64,000 nucleotides of DNA from Diphasiastrum complanatum (taxonomy: Eukaryota > Streptophyta > Lycopodiopsida > Lycopodiales > Lycopodiaceae): positions 12,425,040 through 12,489,039 of the forward strand of contig CM055100.1 of NCBI GenBank assembly GCA_029204225.1, read 5' to 3'. Within the stretch, counting starts at the first letter, position 1. Each line of letters begins with the position of its first letter. The translations under genes were made by a program, and so were the position numbers. Positions 32,086-43,483 of the stretch are shown piece by piece. Below the pieces are notes generated by a model. It was not told where the DNA came from. It did no database searches and was given only the letters and a program-made list of their open reading frames with translations.

Positions 32086-35000
32086 CTAGCTTGGTTCAAT
32101 CATTGCTTTACTAATCACTCCAAGTGATGATCTGAACTTCATAAAAGGTGTCTTTTGAAGTGGTTTAGTAAGTAGATCAGCTACACATTCATTGCTTGGA
32201 ACATGCTCCAAAGCAATCTCCTTGGCTTGCACCATTTCTCTCACAAAGTGATGGCATATCTCAATGTGCTTAGATCTTGCATGGAAGATTGGGTTAGATG
32301 CAAGGTGTTGGGCTGATATATTGTCATTGTAGATGATTGGTGCCTCCTCTGAATCCATGATCTTTAGTTCCACCAATAATCTCTTGATCCAAAGTACCTC
32401 CTTTGTAGTGGTTGTCAAAGCTTTGTACTCGGCCTCGGTTGAAGATAGAGATATAGTTTCTTGCTTTTTTGAAAGCCATGAAACCACACCTTCTCCTATG
32501 AAAGTTGAATAGGCACTTGTTGATTTCCTATCCCTCTTGTCCCCTGCAAAATCTGAATCACTAAATGCATGAAGGTTAATCACATCTCCTCTATATAGAA
32601 TCCCAAAATCCAATGTACCCGAGATGTATCTTAGAATCCTCTTAGCCTTTTTCCAATGGATATTCAATGGCTTTTGCATGGATTGGCTCAACCTACATAC
32701 ACTAAAGCTAAGATCTGGTCTAGTTATAGTGATCCACATTAAGGAACCTATAAGTTGCCTAAACAAAGTGATGTCCATGAAGGATCTTTCATCATCTTCA
32801 TTTGGCACTTTTACATCTTGCTCCATTGGTGTGTCAACACTTTTGCATACTTCCATCTTAAACTTCTTCAAAAGACTTTGAGCATAGTTTACTTGACTTA
32901 TAAAGATAAAATCAGACCCTCTAAGTACTTCTATGCCTAAGATGAAGTGAAGACACCCTAGATCTACCATCTTGAACTCTAAGGATAGATCTATCTTGAT
33001 TTTTTCAATACCATCAACACTATTTCCACTAATGATGATGTCATCTACATAAATGAGTAAAAGTACAATACCAACATCATCAAACTTAATGTAAAGAGTG
33101 GGATCATATTCACTTTGAACAAAAGAAAGTGAAATAAGATAGCAATGTAGTCTTGAATTCCAAGATCTCGAGGCTTGCTTCAAGCCATAGATGCTTCTTT
33201 GGAGATGGCATACTTTGTTCTCCATTCCATGCTTGATGAACCCTTGTGGCTGCTCCATATAGATATCCTCTTCCAAAAAACCATTCAAGAAAGCATTAGA
33301 GACATCCATTTGACATAGAATCCATCCAAAATGTGATGCAAGTGCAATGATTAGTCTTATTGTGACCATCTTGGCCACGGGTGCAAAAGTTTCCTCATAG
33401 TCTATCCCTCTCTCTTGAGCATAACCTTTTGCAACTAATCTTGCTTTATGTTTGTTAACACTCCCATTTGCATTCAACTTAAGCTTGAAGACCCACTTGC
33501 ATCCTATTACATTCCTTTGAGGTCTCTCAACAAGCAACCAAGTTTCATTCTCAATCAAGGCATCATACTCATCCAACATAGCTTTATACCATTCTTTGGA
33601 GTTCAATGCATCTTCAACATTAGACGGTTCTTCAAAACTAGATAAAGCATAAGAAGTGGATGATATACCCTCAACTTGCTGTCCTTTTCCTTGATATGTG
33701 AGCCTTGATGGCTCCACTTTTGCCCTTGAAGATCTCCTTGGTGTGATAGGTGGGTTTGGTGCTTGCTCCTCCATGAGCTCCTCCTCAAAACCAAGATCTT
33801 GCTCCTCGGCCATCTTCTTCTTGATTGTTGGAGCACTTGAGCCTTCTTCAAGCATATGCATATGATGTTCATCAAAGATGACATCCCTTGAAACAACAAA
33901 TCTGTTCAAGGATGGGAGATAGACTTTGTAGCCCTTGCTTGAGCTTGCATATCCAAGCATGATCCCTCTTGTGGAAGATGGATCCTCCTTGGTTCTTGTT
34001 TCCAATGGCACATGCACATAACATATACACCCAAAAACTTTCAAGTGATTAAGATTGGGTTTCTTTCCATACAACATCTCATATGGAGTTTTGCCTTCAA
34101 TTGCTTTGCAAGACACCCTATTCATCAAGTAGTTTGCACATACAAGAGACTCACCCCAAAAGGATTTGGGCAAACAAGCATCTAATCTTAAAGCCTTAGA
34201 ACATTCACATAATGTTCTATTCCTTCTTTCAGCAACTCCATTTTGTTGAGGAGTGTAAGGACAAGAAGTCTCTTTCTTGATCCCTTCCTCCTCACAAAAG
34301 GCCTTGAACTCATTGGAGATGAATTCTCCACCATTGTCACTTCTAAGAATCTTGATGCTATGATTATGATGCTTTTCCACAAACAACTTGAACTTTACAA
34401 AAGTATCAAATACTTGAGACTTGAAGGAAAGTAAGAACACCCAACAATATCTTGAGTAGTCATCAATGAAGGTTAAAAACATGGATGAACCTCCATTAGA
34501 TTTGGTGCTAGCAATGTGCACATCCGAGTGTATGAGTTCAAGAGGATGAGATGACTTTGTGATGGAGTTAGGAAACACCTTCTTATGTGCCTTGGATAAG
34601 ACACAAGCTTCACAAACCTTGTCTTCCTTCCCAATAGACCTTGGTAGGCCTAAAGCATACTCCTCCTTGATCATAGCCTCCATGGAACCCGAGTTGACAT
34701 GTCCAAGTCTTTTGTGCCATAAAGTAAAGGTAGATATCTTGCTCTTCTCGGCCAACATGACAACATTAGTATCCACAAATGCATCCAGCTTATAAAGTTT
34801 GCCAAGTCTAGTGCCCTTAGCCACTATCTTACCCTTCTTCTTGATGAAACATTCATTTGAAGCAAAGTCAACATTGAAACCATTGTCTACTATTTGGCCA
34901 ACACTTAGTAGATTCTTTGTTATTGTAGGAATGTACAAAACACCTTCTATGTTGATCTTTTTGGAAGATCCTAAGCAAAGGGGAATGCTACCAACTCCTT

Positions 35001-35988
35001 CAATCTTACAAGCTTCATCATTTGTTGTATAGATAGACTTTATAGGTCCATCATAAGATAAGAGAGAAGAGAAAAACTCCCTTTTACTAGTCATGTGTGA
35101 ACTAGCACCCGAGTCAATCCACCAAGGATCTTCTCCTTTAAAGCTTGTTGAAGAAAATATGGACATCATGAGAGAGTCCTCATGTGAACTCTCCTCCTCC
35201 TCCTCTTTGCTCATGTTGGCTTGGCTTTGATCTTGCTTCCTCTTGAAGCATTCCGAGGCATAATGCCCCATCTTGCTACAATAGTAGCACTTCACCTTTG
35301 ATTTGTCCTTCTTGACTTTGGTGGTTGATGGAGATGCCTTTGGGGGTCCTTCTTGATCCTCAAGCTTTGTAGACTTCTTGAATGTTGATCCTTTGCCTTT
35401 GGACTTGCCTTTGCCTTTGGTGAAGAGAGCTTGGTCATATCCACCTTGGATGGAAAGCCTATCCATCCTCTCTTGCATTTGGCTCCTTCTTGATTCCTCG
35501 GCCATGAGTGTGCCTTGGAGTTCTTCAAGTATGGGTAGCTTACCCATAATTGCATATCCCTGAACCAAATTGTCAAATTCAAAGCTTAGTCCATTCAATA
35601 TGAGTTGAACAAGCTCTTCATCCTTGATAGGGTCACCTATAAAGGCTAGCTCTTTGTTCAATTCCTTTACTCTTAGGACAAAAGTATGTGCACTCTCTCC
35701 TTTCTTTTGATAGCTTCCATAGATTTGATTCTTCAAAGCTAACATTCTAGTTTGGTTCTTGGATTCATAGACCTTTTGCAAAGTCTCCCAAGCATCTTGA
35801 GCTGAAGTGCAATCTCCTACCTCTCTTAACAGTTCATTTGCAACATTCATTTTTATGCAATGTAGTGCAACATTGCACCTCTTGATGTATTTGGCTTTTT
35901 CTTGAGGATGAATAGGTTCACCCTCCTTACCATTTACAATTTCCATCAGATCTTGCATGATCATGATAGATTCCATTCTAACTTTCAT
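32086..35988 (-). CDS. Gag-pol polyprotein of element A (copia)
   Basis: A 1300-codon uninterrupted frame. Domains by residue: copia gag 1-170; zinc knuckle CYYCSKMGHYASEC at 234-247; protease WWIDSGASSHMT near 290; pre-integrase finger LWHKRLGHVN near 424 with CEACVLSKAH near 459; integrase core Asp in HSDVH (about 489), Asp in RSDNGGEF (about 551) and Glu in NGVAERRNRT (about 588); RT with DYEETFAPV, QMDVSNAFLNG (about 893) and YVDD (about 980); RNase H with SDSDFAGDKRDRKSTSAY (about 1131) and SSTEAEYKAL (about 1175). The frame starts at an internal ATG. Comparison with element C shows one C deleted near 35986, cutting off the first about 24 residues (MASINAYLL...). Gag may therefore be impaired, while all enzymes look intact. 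Confidence 0.95.
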   Translation of the reverse strand: MKVRMESIMIMQDLMEIVNGKEGEPIHPQEKAKYIKRCNVALHCIKMNVANELLREVGDCTSAQDAWETLQKVYESKNQTRMLALKNQIYGSYQKKGESAHTFVLRVKELNKELAFIGDPIKDEELVQLILNGLSFEFDNLVQGYAIMGKLPILEELQGTLMAEESRRSQMQERMDRLSIQGGYDQALFTKGKGKSKGKGSTFKKSTKLEDQEGPPKASPSTTKVKKDKSKVKCYYCSKMGHYASECFKRKQDQSQANMSKEEEEESSHEDSLMMSIFSSTSFKGEDPWWIDSGASSHMTSKREFFSSLLSYDGPIKSIYTTNDEACKIEGVGSIPLCLGSSKKINIEGVLYIPTITKNLLSVGQIVDNGFNVDFASNECFIKKKGKIVAKGTRLGKLYKLDAFVDTNVVMLAEKSKISTFTLWHKRLGHVNSGSMEAMIKEEYALGLPRSIGKEDKVCEACVLSKAHKKVFPNSITKSSHPLELIHSDVHIASTKSNGGSSMFLTFIDDYSRYCWVFLLSFKSQVFDTFVKFKLFVEKHHNHSIKILRSDNGGEFISNEFKAFCEEEGIKKETSCPYTPQQNGVAERRNRTLCECSKALRLDACLPKSFWGESLVCANYLMNRVSCKAIEGKTPYEMLYGKKPNLNHLKVFGCICYVHVPLETRTKEDPSSTRGIMLGYASSSKGYKVYLPSLNRFVVSRDVIFDEHHMHMLEEGSSAPTIKKKMAEEQDLGFEEELMEEQAPNPPITPRRSSRAKVEPSRLTYQGKGQQVEGISSTSYALSSFEEPSNVEDALNSKEWYKAMLDEYDALIENETWLLVERPQRNVIGCKWVFKLKLNANGSVNKHKARLVAKGYAQERGIDYEETFAPVAKMVTIRLIIALASHFGWILCQMDVSNAFLNGFLEEDIYMEQPQGFIKHGMENKVCHLQRSIYGLKQASRSWNSRLHCYLISLSFVQSEYDPTLYIKFDDVGIVLLLIYVDDIIISGNSVDGIEKIKIDLSLEFKMVDLGCLHFILGIEVLRGSDFIFISQVNYAQSLLKKFKMEVCKSVDTPMEQDVKVPNEDDERSFMDITLFRQLIGSLMWITITRPDLSFSVCRLSQSMQKPLNIHWKKAKRILRYISGTLDFGILYRGDVINLHAFSDSDFAGDKRDRKSTSAYSTFIGEGVVSWLSKKQETISLSSTEAEYKALTTTTKEVLWIKRLLVELKIMDSEEAPIIYNDNISAQHLASNPIFHARSKHIEICHHFVREMVQAKEIALEHVPSNECVADLLTKPLQKTPFMKFRSSLGVISKAMIEPS

Positions 35989-36851
35989 ATGGAATAGTTA
36001 GTTTTGTTGAGCCTTTCATTAGTATCCAAAAGATATGCATTTATAGATGCCATCTAGTCTCCTAATCAAGGACTTGACACAAATGAAGGTTACTTCTATT
36101 GATTTGATTGAAGGTCTACCTTATCCCACTTCTTAGGGACCTGAAAAGATCAGTAATAGACTTCCTATAAAGATCTAAGAATGATCTCTAACAAAATCAA
36201 ATCATAGAATACTAGAAACAATGCACTTGCTTGATTGAAGTAGACAATACTAGTAGAATTGCCCCTCTTTCTATAAAGAACATTAAAGCTTCCAAATGAT
36301 CTGATCAAGAGTGAATTTCAGCAACCTAATATACTTCCAAAATCACTTGTAAAAGATCTAAATGGAACTTAATGAGGATGCAACACAATCTACTATCCAA
36401 TCACAAGCAAAAAATGATCAAAATTGATGAAAAATTGATCTAATTTGGTGCATAAGTCAAGCAATGGTTGGACTGAACCTAAATCACTTTAGGAGGTGCC
36501 TACTACACCTTAGAACAGCCTTGAAGAGTCCCCAAAACTCTGATCTTCCCTCTCCTTGAGTGCTAGAAAGCCTCCTCTATGAAATCACCTCCAAAACTCG
36601 CTTAGAAATCAATGCTTGGAGCAAGCAAAACTTGCTATCTTGGTAATGTGAATTGAATTCAACTTTGCCTCTGGTTTTAGACACCTAAACACCTGCAAAT
36701 GAAGTCACACAACACCAGTCTCCAATGTATTTGACTCACTTTGAGTTCTAGAATCAATACTAGATGCTAAGATCCAATCTACACAAGATTTAGATCAAAA
36801 ATTGTGATCAAATTGAATGAAAACCAAGGATTTAGCTCATTTCAGCCTTTA

Positions 36852-36864
36852 GGCTCTGATACCA
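36852..36864 (-). other. Primer-binding site of A
   Basis: TGGTATCAGAGCC on the minus strand, abutting the 5' LTR. The leader from here to the gag start (about 36055) has no other gene. Confidence 0.92.
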
Positions 36865-37546
36865 TGTAAAAATTACAGCAAATAAGGATCCTAAAACACT
36901 TGAAATGATGAGGGAAACAATAGATTATGATTTCATAAGATTAGCACAAGTTGAACCATCAAAATCCATCAAAAATCTATGCTTGAACCTCACTAAATGG
37001 CCCAAATCCTTGAAGAAGGCTTCACACGTGTGAAAGTACGGCCTCCCACAGTCTGAGTACTGTACACCAGACCTACATTCAATCCTATAATCATTAGTAA
37101 TCACAAGTACTCAAACAATTATGAACATAGAGAGCAATTGCACCATTATGAGAGAAAAAACATGAAATTGCTTGATTGATTTTGGTGAGATATCATCACC
37201 TATATATACATGATCCATCACGGTTTTGGGCAGGTATGAGTAGCCCTAAACCTATCCCTAATGCTAATTTTGGTGGATCTTTCATCCCTACCAAGTTAGG
37301 GTTGGAATCTTGGAGATCCCTCAACAATGCAAAAATTACCAAAAATAGCTCCTATTTTTTCTCCCTTGTATCTAAGCATAATTTGGACTCATTCCAAAGG
37401 TTCTAACACTTAGGTCTACTTGAGAACATCCTTATGAATGGAATCCTATGCTATTTGGCACGTGTGACAAGCCACATCATGACCATCTAACTATTTACAA
37501 GTCATATGACCAAAACTAGTCAAGCTAGAATTGTGAATTTTTAACA
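36865..37546 (-). repeat. 5' LTR of element A
   Basis: 682 bp, identical to 31390-32071 except for one C/G difference. The element's outer border is followed by the TCTTC duplication. Confidence 0.96.
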
Positions 37547-37551
37547 TCTTC

Positions 37552-38106
37552 AGCAATGAGAACACCTTGCAGTGTCTCGAAGGATGGAAGATCCTCCCTG
37601 CTAGCATAAGTCTACACAATATTGTCATACTCATCTCTAAGTCCATTTAGTACTACTTTAACAAGTTCAGTTTTTTTAAGAGCATCACTAGTACCAGCTA
37701 ACTCTTGATGAAGATCCTTAACTCTCATGACACATGATGAAGCACTCTCATCTACTCTGTGATAACTTAGAAATATTTGGTTTCTAAGTGTAAGCAATCT
37801 AGAAGTATTTTTGATTTCATAGATTGTTTTTAGAGTATCCCAAGCTTCCTTGGCAGTGGTGCATGTATTGATCTCTCTTAACACTTCATTAGTAACATTC
37901 ATTTTTATAAAATGAAGGGCAATTCTAGTTCTTTTGTGGAATGTTGCAGCTTCATTAAGTGTAGTAGGTTCTTCTTCAGCTCCACTCACAATATCCATTA
38001 CATCATATAGAATCAACAATGATTCCATTCTGATCTTCCGCATTGCATAATTGGAAGATGTTAATCTCTCACTGTGCTCTAAGAAATGTGAACCAGATGA
38101 AGACAT
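37552..38106 (-). pseudogene. Element B gag N-terminus
   Basis: A 164-codon frame (37612-38106) with copia gag landmarks: SNYAMRKIRMESLLILYDVMD, AKEAWDTLKTIYEIKN, SSCVMRVKDLHQEL and LRDEYDNIV, ending at a TAG. The next codons to 37552 continue gag and run into the TCTTC duplication. The other half resumes at 31384. The start ATG is conserved relative to E (MASVGDCLFQASERL). Confidence 0.88.
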
Positions 38107-38826
38107 CTTCTTGGTGAGAAATTCTAGTAATGATAAAAAAATGGAGTTGAAATAATGTTGCTTGCTAGCCTAGGATCTAACACAGATGTTAATCCACCCT
38201 ATGAAATCTAGCAACAGATGTGAGAACAAATTCTCAACACAGAAAATCAATCTATCTTGAATTTGGATCTTGCTTCAATCACAAAAGAAGAAGCACATGC
38301 AAGCAAGAAGTCTATCTCTCCCACGAGTTTCAAAGTACTAATAAACTCTCTAGGAACTTACTTTCAACTCAAACATAGTAATATGTGTGAATGAAAAGTC
38401 TAAGACCTCAGAACACTCACTTCTATCCAATTCTACTTGATTGACAGTGAAAATTGATGAAAATAGTGAAAGAGTTGAGTACCCTCTCAAACTCTCTAAT
38501 TGCCTAAACTCTTCTAAAAACAAATCAAATCGATTTAGAAACAAGAGCAACACATTTTACTCTTCAATACCTATCCAACAAGCTATAGAACTGCAAATTT
38601 GGATCATTCCTTGAGAAGTAGCACTCATTAATGAGGGTTGATTTCACACGTGTGAGCTCTCTGTCCATACAGAGCTCCGCTAGATCAGACCAGCCTTGAT
38701 TTAATCCACTGATGGTCCACAGATTGCCTGTTTCTCAGCGAGTTTGAATCCCTCTCCAAAATCCAAGTTCCTGCAAGCAAAAACATTGATGATATGATGT
38801 ATACACCCTCACCTCTTCAAAGCATG

Positions 38827-38840
38827 AAGCTCTAATACCA
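38827..38840 (-). other. Primer-binding site of B
   Basis: TGGTATTAGAGCTT on the minus strand, one change from consensus. It abuts the LTR end at 38841. The leader 38107-38826 carries no gene, but has another CACACGTGTG palindrome at 38646. Confidence 0.8.
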
Positions 38841-39479
38841 TGTGAACTTTTTAGCACGTGTGAACTTCACCACACACCCTACAGGATCTTACTGAGGTGT
38901 TGTGATTGCACAAGACTAATCAAAGAACAGTATGCTTGAAAAATCTAAGGCAAGAGCACAATGGCATACATCTGATGAAAAAATCTAACTCCTCACTATG
39001 AGAAATGCATGTCAGAAATAATTCTAATTGTTCAGTATAGGAAAAAGAGGCTGCTCTTGGGTAGAGAGGGAAAATCAAGCATAGAAAACTTGGGTAGAGA
39101 GAGAATGAGTCCAAAACACCGAAATCTCAATATTCACAATATGGCAAAACATGCCCAGCTTTCCCTACATGAGAGAGACTCGAATACCTACAGCGGAGTT
39201 GCATGGAAAGTCCACTTAACTGAACTAATTCACCTACCAGAGATCCAGATGTGTAACTGCATGCATGGATGTTGCATGTACTGCATGTCAACTCATAAAA
39301 CTGCCTAGACATGTGTAGATCACAGAAACTGCTTTGCATGTTGCATGCACTGATTGCATGTGGCTTGCATGCATACAATAAAACTTTGCATGCTATCTAA
39401 ACATCTGCATGTCATCATAATTGAACCTATCTAACTCAAATTTGAGCTACACTAGAAGGATATGTGCTCAATTCACACT
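38841..39479 (-). repeat. 5' LTR of B, also preceded by a polypurine tract
   Basis: About 639 bp, minus-strand start TGTGAATTGAGC and end AAAAGTTCACA. On its upstream side lies ACATAAAAGGAG, a polypurine tract that normally precedes a 3' LTR. The same tract and LTR start occur on the plus strand at 45019-45156. Confidence 0.65.
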
Positions 39480-41325
39480 CCTTTTATGTACAACATGAAA
39501 TTTAGTGGAAATCACCATGGACATGGCCCCAAACTCTAGATAGGAAGATAATATTTTAATAATCTTCACAAATTGATTAAGAGATGAGTATGAAAACATT
39601 GTCCAAACTTATGTTATTAAAGAGGATATACCAACATTGGAAACTCTTCATGGAGTTCTAATTGCTGATAAAGCATGCAAGAGAACAAGTTGGTAAGGAT
39701 CAACAAACTCTCAATGAAGGATGGTGGATATGACAAAGCACTCTTCACCAAGGACAAGTCAAGAGGCAAGGGCTAAGGACATCAACAATACTTCAAGAAG
39801 GACAAGGTCAAAGCAAAGAACAAAGACTATGATGGAGAAGAAAATGACTTATCTCATTCTTCTACCTCCATTGTACCTTTTGGTAGTACATATCACTTTT
39901 TGGGGATTTGGGAGGGAGCTTGATAGATGCTATCCATGAGTTAATGCACTGAAGGCATCCCTAGTAACAATAGGCCCACATAGACTCTTCAGCTCTAGTG
40001 GACCCACTTTAGAATGTTAAACAATAAATGTTTTTTGAGTGGATTTCCACACAAAAAAGGTATGTCCTTGACAGTCCATGTTGTAGCACCAAACCATGCT
40101 TTTAGCCAACTAGAAGACTAAGGTTGTTTACCTTAGTGTACTTGAAGGTTATTGCTTTGAATGTGCTCATTTTGAAGCAAGGAAGAATGGAGATGCAAGT
40201 TTGTGGATCATGGTTGGATGCTTATCCACCAAGGAGGGCTATCAAGCCTTTATATTCTCTATCTCGAAGGTGTTTGAGAATGGAGATTTTACTGTTCATG
40301 AAGATCTATTTTCAACCTTGAAAAGGGCCAAGATCATTGGATTTCAAGATGCATCACAAGTCACTTCTATTGAGAATGGTCAACTTGTGATATTTGAGGT
40401 TTGAGGAGGAGTGTCCTCAACATGCATTTTCAAGGAGATCTTCATTATACAAGGCCAAGTCCTTGTGGTTTTCTTTTCATGAAAAAGAAAGGAAAAGTTT
40501 AGGTGGTATTCACTACAAAATACTCACTTTAGTTGATGTACTATCTTGCTTAATTGAGGTTTGTTCATCTCAAAGTTAAGTAAGGCTAATCTAGTTGTGA
40601 ATAATGTCTTTTGTATGGGAATAATTCTAATCATTATTGACTTAATTATGATTCCAAATCATCTAGAAAGAAAGATGTTATATCATCATAATTTTGCTCT
40701 TGGATATTGTAAGAGCAAGAAAAAGAACAAACTCAAACATATTGAGAAACATGATTTTTCCTGTGATGATGCATATTGTAAACTTCTTTTGAGGATAAGT
40801 GAAGTATCCAATGAAGACACTTATACTCTTAAGAAATTATTAAGCCTCAATGAGATCAAGGTAGAAGTTGATTTCAAGATTAGATCCTTTATGGATATAG
40901 TTCATAGTGTATGGATTGGTAAAGCTAATATGCTTAGTCTTGTTAATCTTGAATATTTTTTCTCAAGTTCTGATTTTGATCTCTATGGTCTTGGTGATCA
41001 TTTTGAGGCAAGGAGGCCTCAATATTCTATTTTTTTGATGCAGCTACCTCCATGCAAATGGACTTTTCAAATCAGAGAGCAACATCAAGCATGGAGAAGG
41101 CATATTGGAATAGTGGCAATTTGGTGGAATCGACAAGAGATTTCCATCAAGGAGATCTTATTATGGTTATGGTAAGGATGCTGCCATAATGGATTCTTTT
41201 GATGATCTTCAATGCAAATGCAAAACAAAGAATCTACACAAAAAGTTTCTTCATCAACATTCGACCAACCTTGGAGTATTTCAAGATCAAATGTTCAAAT
41301 CAAGTTAATAGCTTTTTAGGAGGAG
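39480..41325 (+). pseudogene. Remnant H: copia-type gag end and cargo region
   Basis: From about 39560 the plus strand has broken gag sequence (RDEYENIVQTYVIKEDIPTLETLHGVLIAD split by shifts, then a Lys-rich linker resembling that of B). From 40124 to 41175 it has the same unrecognised region as element E: LWIMVGCLSTKEGYQAF, SISKVFENGDF, CPQHAFSRRSS, SNEDTYTLKKLLSLNEIK and a C-terminal WRRHIGIVAIWWN. The last matches YIGIVAGWWN in E. A polypurine tract (TTTTTAGGAGGAG) precedes the LTR at 41326. No RT is present. Confidence 0.6.
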
Positions 41326-41705
41326 TGTGAAAATCAAAAAGCCATTGAACTTGACTATTGGGGTTGATGAAGATTTTCATCTTGCATGTAAAATTACAAC
41401 CTGTAAATGTCAAATTTAGCCTTGTAGAAACTCGAGCTACATCTCATGCAATATGGTCTAGTTGTCATATGTGACATGCATATAGATTCAGATAGTGAAA
41501 TGGCCAATATTGGGCTAGTAGAAACTCGAGGTACCATAAATGCATAGAGTGCTAGTTGTCCAAAGTGACATGCAAGGCATGCAAGAATTGTTGTGGACAC
41601 ATGCAAGTGAAATTGTACATTAGTAGTGTAGAATTTTCCACATGTAGAAAGTAGGTAGATGTAGGTATATCAACATGCATGTTAATTATCGTCTTATGTA
41701 GAAAC
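41326..41705 (+). repeat. Truncated 3' LTR of remnant H
   Basis: Starts TGTGAAAATC after a polypurine tract. It contains 'gtagaaactcgag' three times and 'agtgacatgcaaggcatgcaa', words shared with the E LTR. It ends at about 41705 where gypsy sequence begins. Confidence 0.6.
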
Positions 41706-41767
41706 TCAGCCTGACCACTGAAGCCAACAATAATAGATATATAGTTTATCTAGCTTCAAGAGCAGAG

Positions 41768-42575
41768 TTGGAGACTTGGAACATGAAAGTGGCGAATCTC
41801 CCAATTTTGATACAAGGGACACCGAAAATTAGTAATTTTTATGTTTTAGACCTAGCCCGTACATATTTAATTTTAGGTTATGAATGGTTATTTAGTAAAT
41901 CGCCTTCTTTGGCTATTGATTTTGAGAAGCATGTTCTCACTTTCAAGGAGGGTGATAAGATAGTTAGTTTATATGACATCAATTATGTACATCCGACAGA
42001 TGAATTTTTTGCAATTAATATAATGAAGACATTTGATTTTTTTGTAGTATGTTTTTTAGTATTCGATATTTCTATTGTGGATGTTTTTGATGTGCATCTA
42101 TATGGTTATGAATTTTCACTAATTCTTAACTCCGTAAATTTAGATCACGAGCAAGCAATGAAAAATCAGATTATAAGTGAATTTAAAGATGTTTTTCTAT
42201 CAAAGTTACCTCATGGTTTACCACCATCTAGGTCACTAGCCCACATGATAGAGTTATTTTTAAGAAGTCAACCTATCTCTAGAAAACCTTATAGGTTTTC
42301 TCAAAAAGTGGAGATAGAGATTTCAAATCAAATAGAGAACTATTTGAGAATGGGACATATCTAGCCTAGTAAGTCACCTTGGGGTGCTCATGTTCTTCTA
42401 AAAGTGAAAAAGACGGAGGTTTCTAGTTGTGTGTGGATTACAAGGGGCTAAACAAAGTGACTATTAAGAACAACTATCCATTGCCTAGGATGGATGAGAT
42501 GGTAGATCACCTTGATGGGGCTAAATACTTCACTAAGATAGATCTCAAGGCAGGGTACCATCGTATAAGAATTTA
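41768..42575 (+). pseudogene. Ty3/gypsy protease-RT fragment
   Basis: A 198-codon frame with the protease C-terminal block (YLILGYEWLFSKSPSLAIDF), the linker LPHGLPPSRSLAHMIEL, the RT entry PISRKPYRFSQKVEIEI and a TAG at 42361. After shifts it continues through [12 protein letters not shown]-like, [12 protein letters not shown] and [16 protein letters not shown] to about 42575. The RT catalytic block is missing. Confidence 0.85.
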
Positions 42576-43207
42576 ATTAGAAGATGTCCACACACTAACT
42601 TGTACCCTCCTTCTGTTGCATCCACCTCCACCCAACCAGCAGTTACTGACACAACGGCCAACAAATGCATGCGTGGTGCAGCCCCCTCTTCATCTAGCCC
42701 TCTTGCTACTAGACAACACACCACATCGTCGCAACCCACTTCCTTTGCTTCCGCTTCCATTCAATCCTCTACTGCCACCATGTCTGCTCCTCTTGCTCCC
42801 ATTCCCACATCCTCCACCTCCGTTCATGCATCTTCCACCACTTCAATCACCATTGCTTTGTCCATACCCCCTGTCTCCCTTTCTACCTCACTCCCTCACA
42901 TCAACCCGAGGATGAACCTCATCAACCTTTCGCCGTCTTGACAAGGCCCCTCACCTCTCACATCTCCATCCATCCTCCAAATCATCCTTCAATTCCCCAA
43001 GGCCCCTGTCATCTCCTCATTCGAGCAATCTGTTCTTACACCTCTCCAAACCACTTCTCTCACACCTCTCACTTCACCTCTGAAGGCTATCGAGAGCGAC
43101 AAACTGTTGCTTGATGATGCATTTGTGCAGACTACATATGCAGCATTGCTTGATTGTGCTGACCCCACTGCACTTGATGACATGCTATCACCTGATTACA
43201 TTCTTTT
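42576..43207 (+). pseudogene. Unidentified Ser/Thr/Pro-rich reading region
   Basis: A 113-codon frame (42600-42941) is rich in Ser, Thr, Pro and Ala, and is followed in other frames by about 90 codons of less biased sequence (ESDKLLLDDAF...). The DNA is C-rich, unlike its surroundings. The low-complexity composition prevents assignment. It could be the disordered linker of a retroelement or a fragment of a host gene. Confidence 0.3.
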
Positions 43208-43483
43208 ATAGCAGGTCCAAACCTAAATTCAAACTTTGGTTTTCCCTCCATAATGAAAACCCAACTATTTTCGTGACTAGATTCAATGTATCTACTACTC
43301 AAATTGAATCTCTCCAAAACTTGTTTTCTATAGTTTACCACACTTTCCAAAAGTTTTTACTTAAATGCTTTTAGACTAATATAACTTTGAAAAGTCAAAC
43401 TCTAAGTCTAATATGAAAATTGGCCTCAACTGCCAAATATACAAATATGACCAAAATAGCAAAACTAGTTGAAATCTTTCACA
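43208..43483 (-). repeat. Fragment of D-family LTR
   Basis: Reverse complement resembles the first 270 bp of the D LTR (TGTGAAAGATTTCAACTAG start at 43483; 'gattcaatt', 'tgaatctag', 'ttggaggga' equivalents). It lacks the rest and no partner is nearby. Confidence 0.7.

Larger units (their letters stand above)
31390..37546 (-). mobile_element. Element A, young full-length copia retrotransposon
   Basis: 6,157 bp with two 682-bp LTRs that differ at a single base (about 31998), flanked by the 5-bp duplication TCTTC (31385-31389 and 37547-37551). It has PBS, polypurine tract and a single gag-pol frame. It is inserted in gag of element B. The near-identity of the LTRs means it is the most recent event in the window. 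A 1-bp deletion near the gag start is the only obvious lesion. Confidence 0.97.
27949..39479 (-). mobile_element. Element B, old copia retrotransposon, interrupted by A
   Basis: Minus-strand Ty1/copia element with a 5' LTR (38841-39479), PBS, gag start (37612-38106), the rest of gag-pol (27964-31384) and a polypurine tract (AAGGAGAAG, about 27955). The 3' LTR is missing beyond its first bases. Element A with its TCTTC duplication splits gag. Many stops and frameshifts show B is much older than A. Confidence 0.85.

Noticed and set aside
42600-42941. Host gene encoding a Ser/Thr/Pro-rich protein
   Set aside because: Only low-complexity sequence between two retroelement fragments; nothing supports a functional gene.
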